NCBI GenBank assembly: GCA_963585895.1
Contig: OY757904.1
Location: 61,654,702 to 61,718,701, forward strand
Source of the DNA: Sepioteuthis lessoniana
Taxonomy: Eukaryota > Mollusca > Cephalopoda > Myopsida > Loliginidae
Reading direction: 5' to 3'
DNA: 64,000 bases
In this document: piece after piece, positions 42,171 through 54,650 of the stretch
Layout of the letters: the number at the start of each line of letters is the position of its first letter
Numbering within the stretch: position 1 is the stretch's first letter
Notes under the pieces: generated by a model
Seen by the model: only the letters and a program-made list of their open reading frames with translations
Database searches by the model: none
Told to the model about the DNA's origin: nothing
Made by a program: the position numbers and the translations under genes

Positions 42171-43590
42171 GGCCTTTGAGGTAAAAATGCATGGCTTAGT
42201 AAAAAAAATAACTTGGTGCCTGTGTGACATATGAAGTAAAGCTTTGAAAAATTCAAAAAATACAAAAGAGAATAATTATGATTTGGGGATAAAAAAATAA
42301 AGACTACTATCGTCTCAGAACATTAGAAAAATTAGGAGACTATTGTACATCTATGCTGAATTCTTTTTGTAACATTAGCTGAGTTTCTAATGAAGGAAAT
42401 TTAGTTCATAAAAAAAAGAGAAAAAAAAAGAAGCTTGGAATGGAAATTAACTTTATGTCTGTTCAACTGTGTTGAATTGTTCCTAACTGCAGAGAATTTC
42501 ACTTCGAAAATGTCGACTCTTACTTTGAATTGCATCGGAAGGCAAATGAGATTCTCCTTCAAGACCGGGCATAATTCATGGAAGGTCGTGCGCCGCATTG
42601 GAAATGAGTAATGGCCGATGTTATCAAATAAGACAGAAAGGTAAAAGGAAATAAATCTATCTTCAAGGATCGATGATCGTTTCAACGTTACCCGGCAGCC
42701 AGCGACAAAGAGTGGCAAGCGGCCGCGATATGTGGCAGACGTCAGCATTCAGTCCAACCAACTGAACGAATCTGGCATCTCAGATCAAGCGGATACCTTG
42801 ACGCTGAGCAACAAATGGCCGCCTTTGTGTCATTTCTATCGTCATTTGAAATTCCTACTTGTTTTCATCTTCTCTATCAGGGATTTTAGGATTGGGCTCA
42901 GCAGTCAGATGTCTAAGGAAATTATTATCGTCCTCAATGGTCTAAGTTTTTGAAATTCCTCAATGAAGACTATTCAGTAAGAGCGAAGTTTCTTTTTGTT
43001 TTATTGATGAGACATAAAATTCAATATATTCTGTTTAATAATAATCATCATCATCATCATCGCGTACTGACAGCATTGATTACTTTGACTCTCTATTGGT
43101 CATCGTTCTTGTTAAGTTCTCTAGACAGCATCCAGTGTCTGCACAGTTTTTGCTAGTCAGCTAAACACTGAATTTAATTGAATTTATTAACAAAATAATT
43201 GAATTTAAAGGTAAAACTACTTATCTAGGGTTATTTTATACCTAGAGGTTGTATATTTACATTCTTTGTACGTTCATATTTACAGTTTTTGTGTGATTGT
43301 TTCTAAAGATTCATTTGCACTGGGTCCTCTTGAATACCAATAAATTTTAAAGAGATCTTTTTGACTAATAGATGAGACCCTAGCATATACAACCATTCTG
43401 TGTCTGCGTGAAACAATTTACGTACAAAATTATGTTTTTTTGCTTTTTCGTACTGAAAATGTTCATCTAGTTTAGAACCCATGATTGGAGAGGAATTAAG
43501 AATATTTTCAAATTCCCAAAGAAAATTAAAAAACTAAAATAGGTAAAACTATACAAAAAATTTCAAAGATACCAAGCATTTGACACAGAT
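42171..43590. other. no gene recognised
   Basis: Includes a less AT-biased non-repetitive patch (42440-42800) and a short (ATC)n at about 43038-43061. A partial Rep-E head may lie at 43335-43400. No conserved frame on either strand. Confidence 0.4.
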
Positions 43591-43594
43591 TTTT

Positions 43595-44250
43595 TGTTGG
43601 TAGGATTGATTTTAGTTGCATCTCAACCCATTTCTATGCCTCAAGGTGAGGGAATTCCGTACATTTGTATTTATATTTTTTAAAATTTCGCACGATCATA
43701 TGATATCAAATATTCTTACCTGATTCTAATGATTATTAAACAAAACTACTTGACCCAAACATGAGATCCTAAAGGGTACTACAACTCCGACACATCGTAG
43801 ACCTGGGACTAATGGCAATGAAGTATTACTCCTCACTTATCAGAACTAGAGCCTCACTACTGAATTCAGTTTTGTGTCATATCAGGACACTCATTTTTCA
43901 GGTAGGAGAGCGTTATCTCATTGTTGAGAATACAGTCAACACATTTCAAGCTCTGTCAGGCTCAAGACGGTAGATTTAAAGCAGATACGTCGTTTCAAGA
44001 AACTATTGTTAATTAGCATTTGTAAATAATTATTGTGTCAACTGTCTTTGATACAAATAATATAGTTTAAAATATTCTTATTTGATAGTAATTTTCAAAG
44101 AGATCTATTTCGCCAATAGATGGGAACATAAAATGTACCGCTGCTTCGGATCAGAGAGAACTTCAGAGTAATTGCAACGAGAACTGGAGCCTCACCATTG
44201 GATGCATTTTAGTGTCAGACTCAAGGCAGCCATTATTATGGGGTTTAGTC
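43595..44250 (-). repeat. Rep-E copy plus a second head fragment
   Basis: Tail-like start at 43595, subrepeats, head 43740-43965 ('gacctgggactaatggcaat'). A second body/head piece follows at 44030-44250 ('ccaatagatgggaacataaa'). Confidence 0.6.
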
Positions 44251-44825
44251 ACTCTACAGTGGTTCGAAAGAACGAGTTTCCGTACTTGCTGATTATTTTG
44301 AAGAGCTTGGTTTCAGTGAGCCGTCCTCCATACTGCACAGCTCCCTCATCTATTGGTGAAAGGGTAAGATTCATTGTCAGATGCCTCCGAAGTAAAGAAT
44401 GCCGAATGAGACGAAGCAATTTTTAGCACTGCCCTTGACTTTGCATTTGGGTACGAGAGGGCTTCCACCAAAATGTGTAACCTTGTGTGTCATCCTAGTT
44501 AAGATACTGTAGATACAGTCAGTGTGCCATAAGCCCTGTTGAGAGGGTGAGCATATTATTGTGTTTAGATCTTAATATTTTTGTGTTTACTTCTCAATAC
44601 TCACTTCAGCTTTTGGGCTTGGTTGCCCAAATAACACTTGAAAAAACTAAAGGAACTTCTGTTAATTGTTGATCGGAATGAATTTGTTTGAACGAATTAT
44701 TGTAAATCCAAAACACTCTGTATGAACCAGAATAGCTAACTTATCCTTTTCTGGCGAAACAGATAGAATTTTTTTTATAAATTTAAATATGATATATTGA
44801 TAAAGTATCGATGTAAAAAATTAAT
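44251..44825. other. no gene recognised
   Basis: The stretch 44260-44540 is not one of the repeat families seen here and contains broken frames without recognisable motifs. Confidence 0.35.
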
Positions 44826-45105
44826 CGCCCATGGTTTAATGGTCATTGTAGTTGAAAATGGACTCGAGTTTAAATCCTAGACGAAGTTGGTTGTATTTCA
44901 CACAGCGTTTATACTATTAGGAAACGTATGCACCTAACTATTCTCTCTCTAGTTATGCATAAATAATAAAGCAGACTGGGCTCTTTGGCCTTGTTATGGG
45001 AATGGATTTAAGGGAAGAAAAACTCTGAATTCAAACTTATTAAACTCTATAAAAAAAAAAAATTACACTTCGTTACACCTTGCTTATGCGGATGGGTTGG
45101 GTAAA
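44826..45105 (+). repeat. SINE-B copy, diverged
   Basis: CCCATGGTTTAATGGTCATT (box A region), 'gagtttaaatcctagacg' (box B region), 'ggaaacgtatgcacctaac', 'aaaactctgaattcaaac', and tail 'atgcggatgggttgggtaa'. Confidence 0.78.
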
Positions 45106-46260
45106 TACATATAAATCGGTTTATTTTGTTGGGGATTATTTTGTAATCTTTTTGTTTTAAATACTCAGTAAACCTCAGTGAATGGATTAAAGTTGACCAA
45201 TAAGAATCAAATTAAAGATTATAATAAAAATATAAGTTTGATAATCAAATTCAAATATTGATTTACTCTATCGTAACCCGTTTTGTGCTAAAATTCAGTG
45301 GAAGTTACTCCCTTCTGTTACAATAGCTAATCAGCAGGTGTCTTGTTCCAGAAAATATAACTTTACAATAGACTCACGATACTAGACTTTGGTAGCTGAA
45401 GCTAATGACAATATTTCGTTATCCGTTTTCCAGAAGTTTTTACACTGGAACTTTTATTAATATCAAAGTTCTTAAAAGAAGCTAAATTGGAGAAATATAT
45501 AAAGCAGTAAATAATCTTTATATAGCTGTGCTTAGTTTTGGTCGACAGCAACAGGTAATTGTGCGAACAAGTGTGATTTAGCCATGTTGTTTCGGTAGAT
45601 TCAAGAAGCTGGCCAAAGGAATTGACACTGCACTACAAATGTAGTTTCATTTAGCCTATAAAATTTTGTCTCGGATAGCTACTGACAATTATAAACAAAA
45701 AAAAACAACAAACAAACAAAAAACAAACAAACAAACAAACATTGAAACCAGTGCTTGAAGCCTGTAATTTTGAAAAACAATTCATTTACATATAAGCAGC
45801 TTTTTGGCATTCAAAATTGCTTCAGGATGAAATATGTTTAGAATATATAACGTTTTACTGAAGTTCGCAAACAGTTTCTGATTAGTCACTTAATCGAACA
45901 CTAAATATACTAATCATTGCTGAACTCAGGTTATCTAGTAATAACAGTATAACTCGTATATTTAGCCTGACTTGCGAGTGAGTAGCCTTCAGCTTGTATT
46001 TCGTGCTTTCTGTTACCTGATGTTTACTTCTAAGATTTTACTCTTTTTTTTTTATTTTTAGAAGATTGAAATGAATATTTTTCAATCTGAATATCCTTTG
46101 TTATTTTGGTTTCAGTTCCATTTAATTATTTAACAGGATATCAATTTATGGGTTATCTAATGCCAAAATTGGATTTATTTGTAAATATATTTTCAATGTT
46201 TTATTTCATTTTCATTTAATAGCACTTTTTAGTTCCTTGTAATTACTTCTTTCATGCAGT
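45106..46260. other. no gene seen; (AAAC)n
   Basis: (AAAC)n at about 45698-45740. A Rep-D/E-like tail scrap at about 46115-46170 (minus). Confidence 0.45.
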
Positions 46261-47016
46261 TACAGGGTGTGAAAGCCAAATATTGAATAATTCTTAAAAC
46301 GTTTTTTTCTTGTCTGAATATTCGTTTTTGAAAGGAAAAACGAGATAATTCTAAATTTTCATTATCATCTTTATTATTCAAGCAATTTATTAAATTAAAA
46401 TTCAACACAATACAAATGAGCAAAAAAAGAAACGACAAAGAATCTATGATTTGCTTAACGCCAAAACAAAGACGGGTTTTTTTTGTCAACCGTATATAAA
46501 GCAAAGAATTTTTTTTTACAGAAAATGAGCTTTTAAAAAAAATGGAAGTAGAGGATTGAACCAAAAACGAAAAGAATGTTTTTTAACTGCTCTTGTTACG
46601 GTGATTAAAATGTACCCCAAAATGTCGATAAGAAAGCACGATAATGAATTGAAAGTCCACAAGAAAACTGTGAGGACAGAAATTAAACAACATTTAAGCC
46701 CAGACCTTAACCTCCTTGATTACGCTAGATGGGGTGTTTAAGAAAATAAAACAAATGCAACTTCTCATTCAAATATTGGTTCGCTTAAGATTGCTTTTGC
46801 GGAGGAATGGAATGAAATATCTGAAGAATTTATTTTGAAGGCATGCAAATCGTTTCAAACGTTTGTGGAAACAATAATTGAAAAAAAAAAATAGAGGCCA
46901 TATTGAGTAAATTTACTGTTTTGCATCTATCTTCTTATTTTGTTGATCATTTTTTAAAATTAAAATTAATCTAGTTTTATAATAGAGTCGATTATTATTA
47001 TATTAGAACATCCTTT
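46261..47016 (+). mobile_element. mariner-family element with internally deleted transposase
   Basis: Ends: TA then CAGGGTGTGAAAGCC on the left. On the right the complement reads AGGATGTTCTAATATAATAA; about 36 bp of imperfect inverted repeat share AGGRTGT and TTATAAAAC-like blocks. The frame from about 46556 encodes an N-terminal piece (KECFLTALVTVIKMYPKMSI, KHDNELKVHKKTVRTEIKQ) joined directly to LSPDLNLLDYARWGV, the segment around the third catalytic acidic residue. After a single TAA it continues NIGSLKIAFAEEWNEISEEF, ILKACKSFQTFVETIIEKK. The central catalytic region is deleted. It could be cross-mobilised but cannot encode active enzyme. Confidence 0.8.
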
Positions 47017-48117
47017 ATTTTATTTCGTGCCTTTTATATCATGTATTCCTTTGTAACACAAATAATCTATAAACAGTCGTATCGTTTCAAGGGTTTTAAG
47101 ATTGATGATAGAAACCCAACAAAAGGCCGAAAAGATGAGAAAACGGGAAGTGGCATGAAATAAAAAGAACCTCAAAGATCTAGGACAGTTGGGCTATCAT
47201 TCAATAAAGAGACACGAAATCTTACCCGAACAGACGGTAACTATCATTCGTTTTCACATATTTCCACGGAATTAGTAACTGAATGAAGTAAAGTGAATAA
47301 AAACGGAAAGTCTTATATTTGAGATGAAGTGTGTTTCTATGTTTCACTCAGATTTCTTTTGAATGAGACATAAACAACTTTCTGTCAGAAATAAATGACC
47401 GCCGACGTTGGTTTTTGAGAAAAATGAATCTTCTAAATACTAAATGTTCTTTGTGATTTAATGCTGCGCTTCTTCGGGGGAAAAGACACCTTTTCTGTTG
47501 GATTAAGATTTGTTTATTTGGAACTTTGTCTTTTCTTAACTTAATGCTGAACTGGATTATGTAATCTTTATTCACTCAGGACTACATAGCAATTGTTTGT
47601 GTGTTCGCTGGAACTAAGCCTTTTTCACAAGTTTATTTTCTGTATCAACATTTACTTTATCTTCAAACAATCTTACTCAGTAGATGATCAATTAATCACC
47701 ATTATCAACATAGCAGTCGTCGGTGACAACGCTATAGTTTTAGCGACTTAGAAATTAAAGAATTTCGATCGAACTTGCAACAGTGTGGGATCAACGACCG
47801 TGTTCATATTGATATTTATAATTTCTCTAGAGTGATAATTATTAAATGCTAATAATATACAATTTTGCTTATGTATTTACGTGCAAATAATCAAATTATA
47901 AACTATACGGAGACTCGTCATCATTAACATCTGTTCATGAGGATGTTTTTAGGAGATTAGAAGAAAAAAGACAAAATCATGATTTATCTGACTAAAATGT
48001 CGAAAAAAGATGAATCCGTGAAATCTATTTTAATAAGAGTTTTGATTATAATATATATCACTAACAATAAAGTTAGCAAGGATTATGATGTAATGATATC
48101 AAAAGTCTTTCATCGAT
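47017..48117. other. no gene recognised
   Basis: AT-rich, no repeat family block. Short shadow frames only. Confidence 0.45.
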
Positions 48118-48990
48118 TGATCCAGTCCAGTCAGCTGGGTCTGTAGAATACTCCAACTGCTTCTTTCCAGATGGGTAAGGCCCACTCATCAGGTGTCCTG
48201 GATATGACACTAAAAATCAGATGGCGCAGCTCCAGTAATGATGGAGCTTTGGGGAATAAGGAGTGACCCTTTATTGTCATTGCTCCCAGGTCAACTAGAG
48301 CCCGAAGTGGTTGCCTGTTTAAGGCTCTTATCTATGGGTCAAATAGAACTGTTTCTCATTTAAACTTGGTACAATCAAATAACATTTTAAATTGAAATTT
48401 TAGAAATAGAACTGTTTGACTATTTAACTGCGTGTAAACAAATGACTGATGTTTAGTATAATTGTTAGTGATACAAATTACTTAGAACCATTTAAATGTG
48501 TGCAAACGAATGAGTAATGGGTATTAAACTGTAATACTTGAAACTAAATAAGTGTGCGCATAAAAAAGGAGCTCAGGCTCGTTTACAAATGTTATCAACA
48601 AAATGTGTTTACAAATTATATATATATATATATATATATAGTATTATTCGGTCCAGTTATGCCAGAGTTGGGAGTAATTTCTTAACAGGAAAAGAAAATA
48701 AATTAAACAAATAAATAAAAAAGTTAAATTATCGTAATTATAACTGACGGAAGAAATTTGAAAATAAGATAAATAGGTAAATAAAAAAACGGAAATTCAA
48801 TAAAACGAGGAGGTAACTCCTTAATCTCTTCCCCCTCCCCACCACGTGTCTATTCTGTTTTATTTATCCATTGGATCTGAAGAAGTCCTGTTATATTTTT
48901 CTTCGTGTTTTTGGTTTACACCAGAAACTGAAAAACAGGATGGAAATAAATTTATAATCCTAAATTAACCGGTCTTTGGTTTTTTCTTAA

Positions 48991-49045
<55 letters not shown>

Positions 49046-49125
49046 TATATAATATAAAAAGTATTTTGCATTAAATTACCTACAATGGTTGATATGCCGT
49101 AAAGCCCAACCAAATGAAGCCAAAC
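48118..49125 (+). repeat. Rep-D copy, long, with (AT)n arrays
   Basis: Head ('ctgtagaatactccaactgc', 'ggtcaactagagcccgaagt'), subrepeats to 48600, (AT)n at 48617-48640, unassigned sequence 48640-48990, (AT)n at 48992-49051, and tail 'cctacaatggttgatatgcc' with CCAAACCAAA at the end. The 48640-48990 piece may be a separate insertion. Confidence 0.7.
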
Positions 49126-49129
49126 CAAA

Positions 49130-49390
49130 TCATCGATTGATCAAAACACTGATTGATTTTAAAGGCATATCAAGCAACCTGGGGATATTTGTGTTTAGAC
49201 GTTAGGGAATTTCGTACATGTTGCGTTTATATTTAACTTTTTGTGTAGATTTTTACACACGGGTATATGATATGAAGTATCCATACCTAATACAAAGAAT
49301 GTTGAAGCAAATTTATTTGACTAAAGGATGATATCCTTACAGGTACCACTACTCTGGATCAGAGTAGACCTGAAGGTAATGCGACTGTTA
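49130..49390 (-). repeat. Rep-E copy
   Basis: Tail piece 'gcatatcaagcaacctgggg', body, and head 'ggatcagagtagacctgaag'. Confidence 0.6.
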
Positions 49391-50104
49391 TCTTACTTTA
49401 AGTACAATACAGATATGAAAATAATTGAATATACATGGTGATTAGAACATATTTGACTTTCTAATAAAAGTACCTTGATGAGATAATTTCAAACAGTCTT
49501 CGATTGGCCACCATTTCAGTCAACACATTCTTGGAATCTCCCACAGGCGATATAAAAAATGTTAATATTTCTATGGAAGTATCTTTGAAAAGCAAAGCTG
49601 ATAATTCGGAGACCGACTGAGGAAGATTCCAATAATGTGTTGATAGGAATGGTGAACAGGTGGAGACTTTAAAATTATTATATTATAAAAGAAATCCTAT
49701 AGATATGTTAACATCTTTTTTGAAAACCACTCTATAAAAAAATCACCTCTTGTCCGACTGTGTCAAATATGTATTCTAATATCAAATTATATTTCTTTAG
49801 TTCGAACGAAGAATGTTAACGGTCGCTTTTCACTTGCGTTCAAATTTTATTATAACTTGATTTTTCAAGAACAACTATATGACTATACCTGCTTATCACC
49901 GAACCTTGTATGCATTGATGATTATATTTCGATGTAAGAATTTTGAATAATAATAAAAAAAAGACAAAGTATGAAATTGAAATTCTTTATTCTTTAATTA
50001 GATTTTCTTTTGTCTGGCGTTAATTTAGTTGGGATCGAATATTTCTGGAGAAAGTCATTAAATTATTCAATATGAAGCGGATCATCTCATTATGATACTT
50101 CTTT
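49391..50104. other. no gene seen
   Basis: AT-rich, nothing recognised. Confidence 0.5.
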
Positions 50105-50231
50105 CTTCTTAAAAACACACACATATACACATTCATACACACACATACATACATACATGCATGCATGCATAAATATATCACACACACACACACACACACA
50201 CACGCACTCACACACACACAGATATATATAT

Positions 50232-50302
<71 letters not shown>
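50105..50302. repeat. compound microsatellite CA/CATA/GCAT/TA
   Basis: CA and CATA units, three GCAT units near 50158, then (CA)n, then (TA)n. It gives spurious minus-strand frames of Tyr/Ile/Val/Cys. Confidence 0.95.
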
Positions 50303-50303
<1 letters not shown>

Positions 50304-50344
50304 TAATAAAATCGAGAGGGAAAAAGACAAAAAAGAAAAATGAA

Positions 50345-50515
50345 AGAAGAAAACTAAATAGCCCATCCTGTTGGTGAGACTGAGCATACATTGACTGTAT
50401 CCTTGCAAAGAGGTAAAACTCTATCTCCCCCAAAAGCTCTGTCCTGAGTCGGACACTAAACTGTATCCAATGGTGAGATACCTGCTCTGAGAACCCTTTC
50501 ATTGTTATTGACTGT
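50345..50515 (+). repeat. Rep-D head fragment
   Basis: 'gcccatcctgttggtgagac', 'gagtcggacactaaactg' and 'gagaaccctttcattgtta'. Confidence 0.6.
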
Positions 50516-50519
50516 AGCA

Positions 50520-50712
50520 TTGAAGTTAGCGAATTCGAAGTCTAGCCGCGCTACTACGTTCACTTTTGAAATAATAATCTTGAGAAGAATATGAACCCCC
50601 TTATCCTTCGAACTATGGGTTAAAATGTATCATTGCTGTTCTTCTACAGAGATGTCATTAAATAGCCCACAAATATTGACATGCCGTTAAACAAAGAAAC
50701 CAAACCAAAACC
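50520..50712 (+). repeat. SINE-C copy, head truncated
   Basis: 'gaattcgaagtctagccgcg' (box B side), 'agaatatgaacccccttatc', tail CATTAAATAGCCCACAAATA ... TTGACATGCCGTTAAAC, AAAGAAACCAAACC. Confidence 0.78.
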
Positions 50713-50744
50713 TCATTTTAATAATTTTTCCACAAACCTATGTT

Positions 50745-50965
50745 CCATGTTTGAGACCCTTACAGTAACTACTTCTTCAGGTTAGAGTGGACCTGGGAGT
50801 AATGGCAGAGAAGAGTATTTCACACTGATCAGATCTCCAAAACTGTAGTGGGGCCATTAGACGCAATTTGGTGTCATACACAACCCCACTCCTTTGGTGG
50901 CTTTTACTCCTCTGCAGGGGAATACAGTCACCGTTGTTTCAAACCCCAACGACATTGCGAATAAT
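50745..50965 (-). repeat. Rep-D/E head fragment
   Basis: 'gagtggacctgggagtaatg', 'ctctgcaggggaatacagtc'. Tail missing. Confidence 0.6.
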
Positions 50966-51044
50966 GATTGTGAAGATTATCTTGAAAATAGCAGGAATAC
51001 CAGAATATGTGCTAGTGATCAAAAAGGCAACATTTTGATTAAGA

Positions 51045-51292
51045 CTGAGATGGCAAATTAGAGGGTGCACCAATGATCCGGGAGACCGGGGTTCAATACA
51101 AGGTAGAATCATACCAAAGACTCAAAAATAGTACTTGGTGCGGCCTTGCTTACCACACATCATCATAAGGTAAGGATCAAGGATAAAGCGGAGCATTCCA
51201 GGGAATGGAGTTGCGCACTCCCGTACACTTTGGTGTGGTAGCTATTGAAAAGTGAGCCTTCGGGTCACCCTCGACTTAGGTCACCAACTTTA
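51045..51292 (+). repeat. SINE-A copy, box A degraded
   Basis: 'atccgggagaccggggttca' (T-arm), 'gccttgcttaccacacatca', 'cgggtcaccctcgacttagg'. Confidence 0.82.
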
Positions 51293-51462
51293 CATTATAT
51301 ATTTTGTAGAGAGACGTTTTATCTAAAATAGTATCAAGAAGACAAATTATGGCCGTCAGTAAATAACCTTGGACACCAGATAAAGTATGTTTTTAACAAA
51401 CAAATGTAAGATATGATTTAATTAAAAACTTTTAAAATAGCAAAACGTTAGTTAAGTTAAAA

Positions 51463-51546
51463 TATAGGGTGTCCCAAAAAATGTATACAAATAAATAAGT
51501 AAATAATTTAAAAGTAAATTTGTATACATTTTTGGGACACCCTGTA
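51463..51546. mobile_element. 80-bp palindromic mariner-type MITE
   Basis: TA, then TAGGGTGTCCCAAAAAATGT on the left. The right end is its near-perfect complement (ATTTTTGGGACACCCTG), then TA. The inverted repeats are about 28-30 bp with one indel and one substitution, separated by about 22 bp of AT-rich loop. The AGGGTGTCCCAAAAA end is typical of mariner-like TIRs. Far too short to code. Confidence 0.88.
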
Positions 51547-51591
51547 TTTTCAAGTTAAATTAATGTTTTAGATGACTGGTTTAACTTGGTT

Positions 51592-51800
51592 TGGTTTCTT
51601 TGTTTAATGGAATATCAACAATGCCATCCTTCTAAATGAACAGTGGTTCTATTTCATCCATCGCTGGGAGAATAAGGGGGTTCATACCTTTCCCAAGGGT
51701 ATTTGTCCAAAAGTGAACATATAGCGTGATTGGAGTTTGAACTTGCTTACTACGATTCTGCAGACCGGCGGTTTAACCATTATCCCACGAGGACATCCCT
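51592..51800 (-). repeat. SINE-C copy, complete
   Basis: Minus strand: GGTTTCTTTGTTTAATGGAA tail end, 'ctttcccaagggtatttgtc', 'gattggagtttgaacttgc' (box B) and 'tttaaccattatcccacgag' (box A). The tRNA-like head is best preserved here. Confidence 0.85.
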
Positions 51801-51879
51801 TCTTTTAACTTGGTAAATTGAAAAAGAAAAATTCGTCACTTTGGCTTACCTCTCACCACCACAATGTTTTTTCTGTCTT

Positions 51880-52640
51880 GTCGGATGGGGCTACGTCTCC
51901 CCAGCAAGTACCACCTCTAACTAGTGTTCTGAGTATGACACTAAAATGCATCTGGTTGTGACCCTCAGAGCCTGGAGTTTGGGAACTATGGTGTATCCTT
52001 TCATTGCCATTACACTTAGGTCCACTCACTCCTCGAGTAATAATATCTGCTAGGATCCAAACGATGGGTCAAATAGAACTGTTCAATCATTTTATAAAGA
52101 TTATTAGCATTGGTTATTTACATTATACTGGAATACTAGATAAAAAGAAAGACTAATATTAAATAAGAATACTTGAAACCAGTAAACTATGTGCAAACAA
52201 TGATTAATATCAATTAGAATTATTTGTGTTTGATCGTAATACTTGAATCCATTTAACTGTGCACAAAAAATAAGTTCTGACTTCTCGTTTAAGATTAGTT
52301 TTTTAAAATCTATTTATTAACAGATCGTATTGGTTTTATAGTTAATGTTCACCAATTTCCCGGGAAACCGGGGTTCAATCCAAGTTCAAGTCATACCTAA
52401 GACTCAAAAAATGGTATCTGATGCCTCCTTGCTTAACACTCAGAATTAAAAGGTACGGATTAAGAGTAATTGGAGCAATCCAGGGCAAGGAGTAACGTCC
52501 CCGTTTACACCTCGGTTTAGGAGCTATAGAAAAGGGAGCCTTCGTGTCAGCCACGACAACGGTCGGCCAACATTACTAGCATATAAAAAAGATCTGGCAT
52601 TAAATAACGCAAAGGCGTTTATATGCCATTAAACACCATC
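51880..52640 (+). repeat. Rep-D copy interrupted by SINE-A
   Basis: Head 'gagtatgacactaaaatgca' and 'ctaggatccaaacgatgggt', subrepeats to 52330, SINE-A 52335-52582, tail 'gatctggcattaaataacgc' ... 'tatatgccattaaacacc'. The third clear case of SINE-A inside another repeat. Confidence 0.78.
52335..52582 (+). repeat. SINE-A nested in Rep-D
   Basis: T-arm 'aaaccggggttcaatccaag', 'gcctccttgcttaacactca', 'tttacacctcggtttaggag', 'gggagccttcgtgtcag'. Box A is degraded. Confidence 0.82.
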
Positions 52641-53089
52641 CAATTTATCAACCTTTTCTGCCTCGAGTCTTTATGAATTAAGCACTGTTTGTTGAGGAGG
52701 TAGAAATTTTTACGGGCAAAATGTATGTTTGTTTTTAAGTTTTACTTCGACGTCGACTGTCATACGAAGGATATTCGATTCTTTATCCATTGTTGATTGA
52801 GGAAACTAATGGATTCATGCCTCAAAGGTATTCGCTGGAAGTAAAATGCAGAAAACTTCGTTCACATTAGAACTTAGGTCTCCCGGGCTATTTCCTTCGA
52901 TGATAACTGTTAAATTACTTGCGTTTCCGTGTTTATGATTATAACAAATTTGGTCTGATTTGATTTAGGTGCTGAATGCTATTACAGCACTTTATGTGCT
53001 ATTTAACGCCGATTTTTGATAGCAATAATTCATGCACAATCATTGTTTAATTTGTTCAATTAAATGATCATAATAATAATGCAGCAAAT
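52641..53089. other. no gene seen
   Basis: A Rep-D/E-like tail scrap lies at about 52960-53015 (minus). Nothing else recognised. Confidence 0.45.
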
Positions 53090-53735
53090 TAGCACAGAAA
53101 AAGCATAAGATTAGACACGACTGGGCAGGCAAGGTGATTCACAGGGAACTGTGCAAGAATTCTAAATTTGACCATACAAACAAATGGTATATGCACAACC
53201 CAGAATTTTTCCTGGAGAATGAAACGCACAAACTCTTCTGGGATTTTGAAAAACAAACAGGTCACTAATCTCGACAATACGACCAGACTTTATAATAATC
53301 AACAAAAAACAACAACAACAAAAAACAAAAAAACAAAAAAAAACAACAACAAAGCAACCCAACAAACAGAATTTGCAGAATTGTGGACTTTGCTGTCCCG
53401 GCTGACCACAGAGTAAAGTTGAAAGAAAGCCAAAAGAAGGATAAATACATCGTTCTTGCGAAGGAATCGATAAAGCTGTGGAACACGAAAGTAACGGGGA
53501 TACCAATTGTAATTGGTGCTCTTGATACTGTCACGAAAGGATTAAGACAAGGACTGGAAGACTTGGAAATAAGAGGACAAGTGGAGACATCCAAACTGCT
53601 GCATTATCGAGATTGGCCAGAATGCTGAGAAGAGTCCAGGAGAATTGAAAAGACTTGCCGTCACTCCAACTACAATGAAAGACCATCAGCTAACGCTAAT
53701 ATGAAAAACTCTCAAGGAGTAAAGTAATAATCATA
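53090..53735 (+). pseudogene. LINE-2 3' end fragment
   Basis: C-terminal ORF2 coding: TRLGRQGDSQGTVQEF-like degenerate start, FSWRMKRTNSSGILKNKQV-type region, then DFAVPADHRVKLKESQKKDK, TGIPIVIGALDTVTKGLRQG, LEDLEIRGQVETSK, LARMLRRVQEN. It ends in the family 3' block 'aaagaccatcagctaacgct'. A CAA/AAC-rich simple repeat (53301-53352) lies in the coding region at the same relative place as (GA)n in the 21.9-kb copy. 5' truncated. Confidence 0.88.
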
Positions 53736-53789
53736 TTTTTGCACATATTTGTATGATATTAATGATCGATTGATTAATTTTAACAGCAT

Positions 53790-54375
53790 GTCAACCCGTC
53801 TTCTTGCTTTAGTTTGGTTTGGTTTTAAGTCGTTTAATGCCAAATCAATTTTTGTACATATAATTGTTCTATTGAAAACAATTCATTTTGGCATAAGTAC
53901 GCACTTTCAATGTCAAAAACAGTTCTATTTCAAATGATTCAGTTTAGTTTTGTTTAGTTTTCGGTCATTCAATTCAAAATCCATTTCTATACATATATTG
54001 CTCTATTTCAAACAATTCAGTTTAGCATAAATACGCAGTTTTAATGTCAAAAACAGTTCTATTTAGAAAATTCAGTTTAGCATGCAAAAACAGTTCTATT
54101 TCAGACAATTACTTTAGCATAAGTACACAGTTTAGTTCTATTTGACCCATAGATAGGATCCTATCAGGAACTACTACCCCCGGGCCAGAGTGGACCTGAG
54201 AGTAATAGTAATGAAAGGTTACTCCGCATTCCCCAAAGCTCCAACATTACTGGAACCTCACCACCAGATTGTTTAGTGACACAATCAGAACACTCGTTGG
54301 GGTGCTGGTATTACCCCTCTGCAGAGAAGCAGTCGGTGTATTCTTCAACCCCAGTCATCTGGGCAAAATCCCGTC
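53790..54375 (-). repeat. Rep-D copy, complete, many subrepeats
   Basis: Tail-side GGTTTGGTTTTAAGTCG, about six units of 'acagttctatttcaaacaat', head 'cccatagataggatcctatc', 'gccagagtggacctgagagt' and 'gcagtcggtgtattcttc'. A second tail-like piece at 53940-53980 suggests a composite. Confidence 0.8.
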
Positions 54376-54650
54376 TTTAGGGAATTGCATATTTTGCATG
54401 CTTATATTAAATTTTTTTCAGTATATTTGCGCTTAGATATATGAAAGGAATTATTCCTATCAAATACAACTGATTTTTAAAGCCATCTATTTGACCCATT
54501 GATTGGACCCTAACAGGTACTATAATTGCTTATCAGAATGGACCTGTGAATAATAGAAAGGAAAAGTACTTCACACTCTCCAGAGTTCCATAATTCAAGC
54601 CTCATGACCAGGTGCAGTCAAATATCATGTCAAGACACGCTTTCATACGT
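54376..54650 (-). repeat. Rep-E body and head
   Basis: 'ggaattgcatattttgcatg', 'gacccattgattggacccta', 'atcagaatggacctgtgaat'. Confidence 0.55.

Noticed and set aside
42401-42953. Overlapping frames of 115 (minus) and 73 (plus) residues
   Set aside because: Non-repetitive but with no recognisable motif, no splice evidence and frames on both strands. Not enough to call coding.
50020-50520. 166-residue minus-strand open frame
   Set aside because: Made of TA/CA microsatellite translation (Tyr-Ile, Cys-Val runs) joined to a Rep-D head; no protein-like segment.
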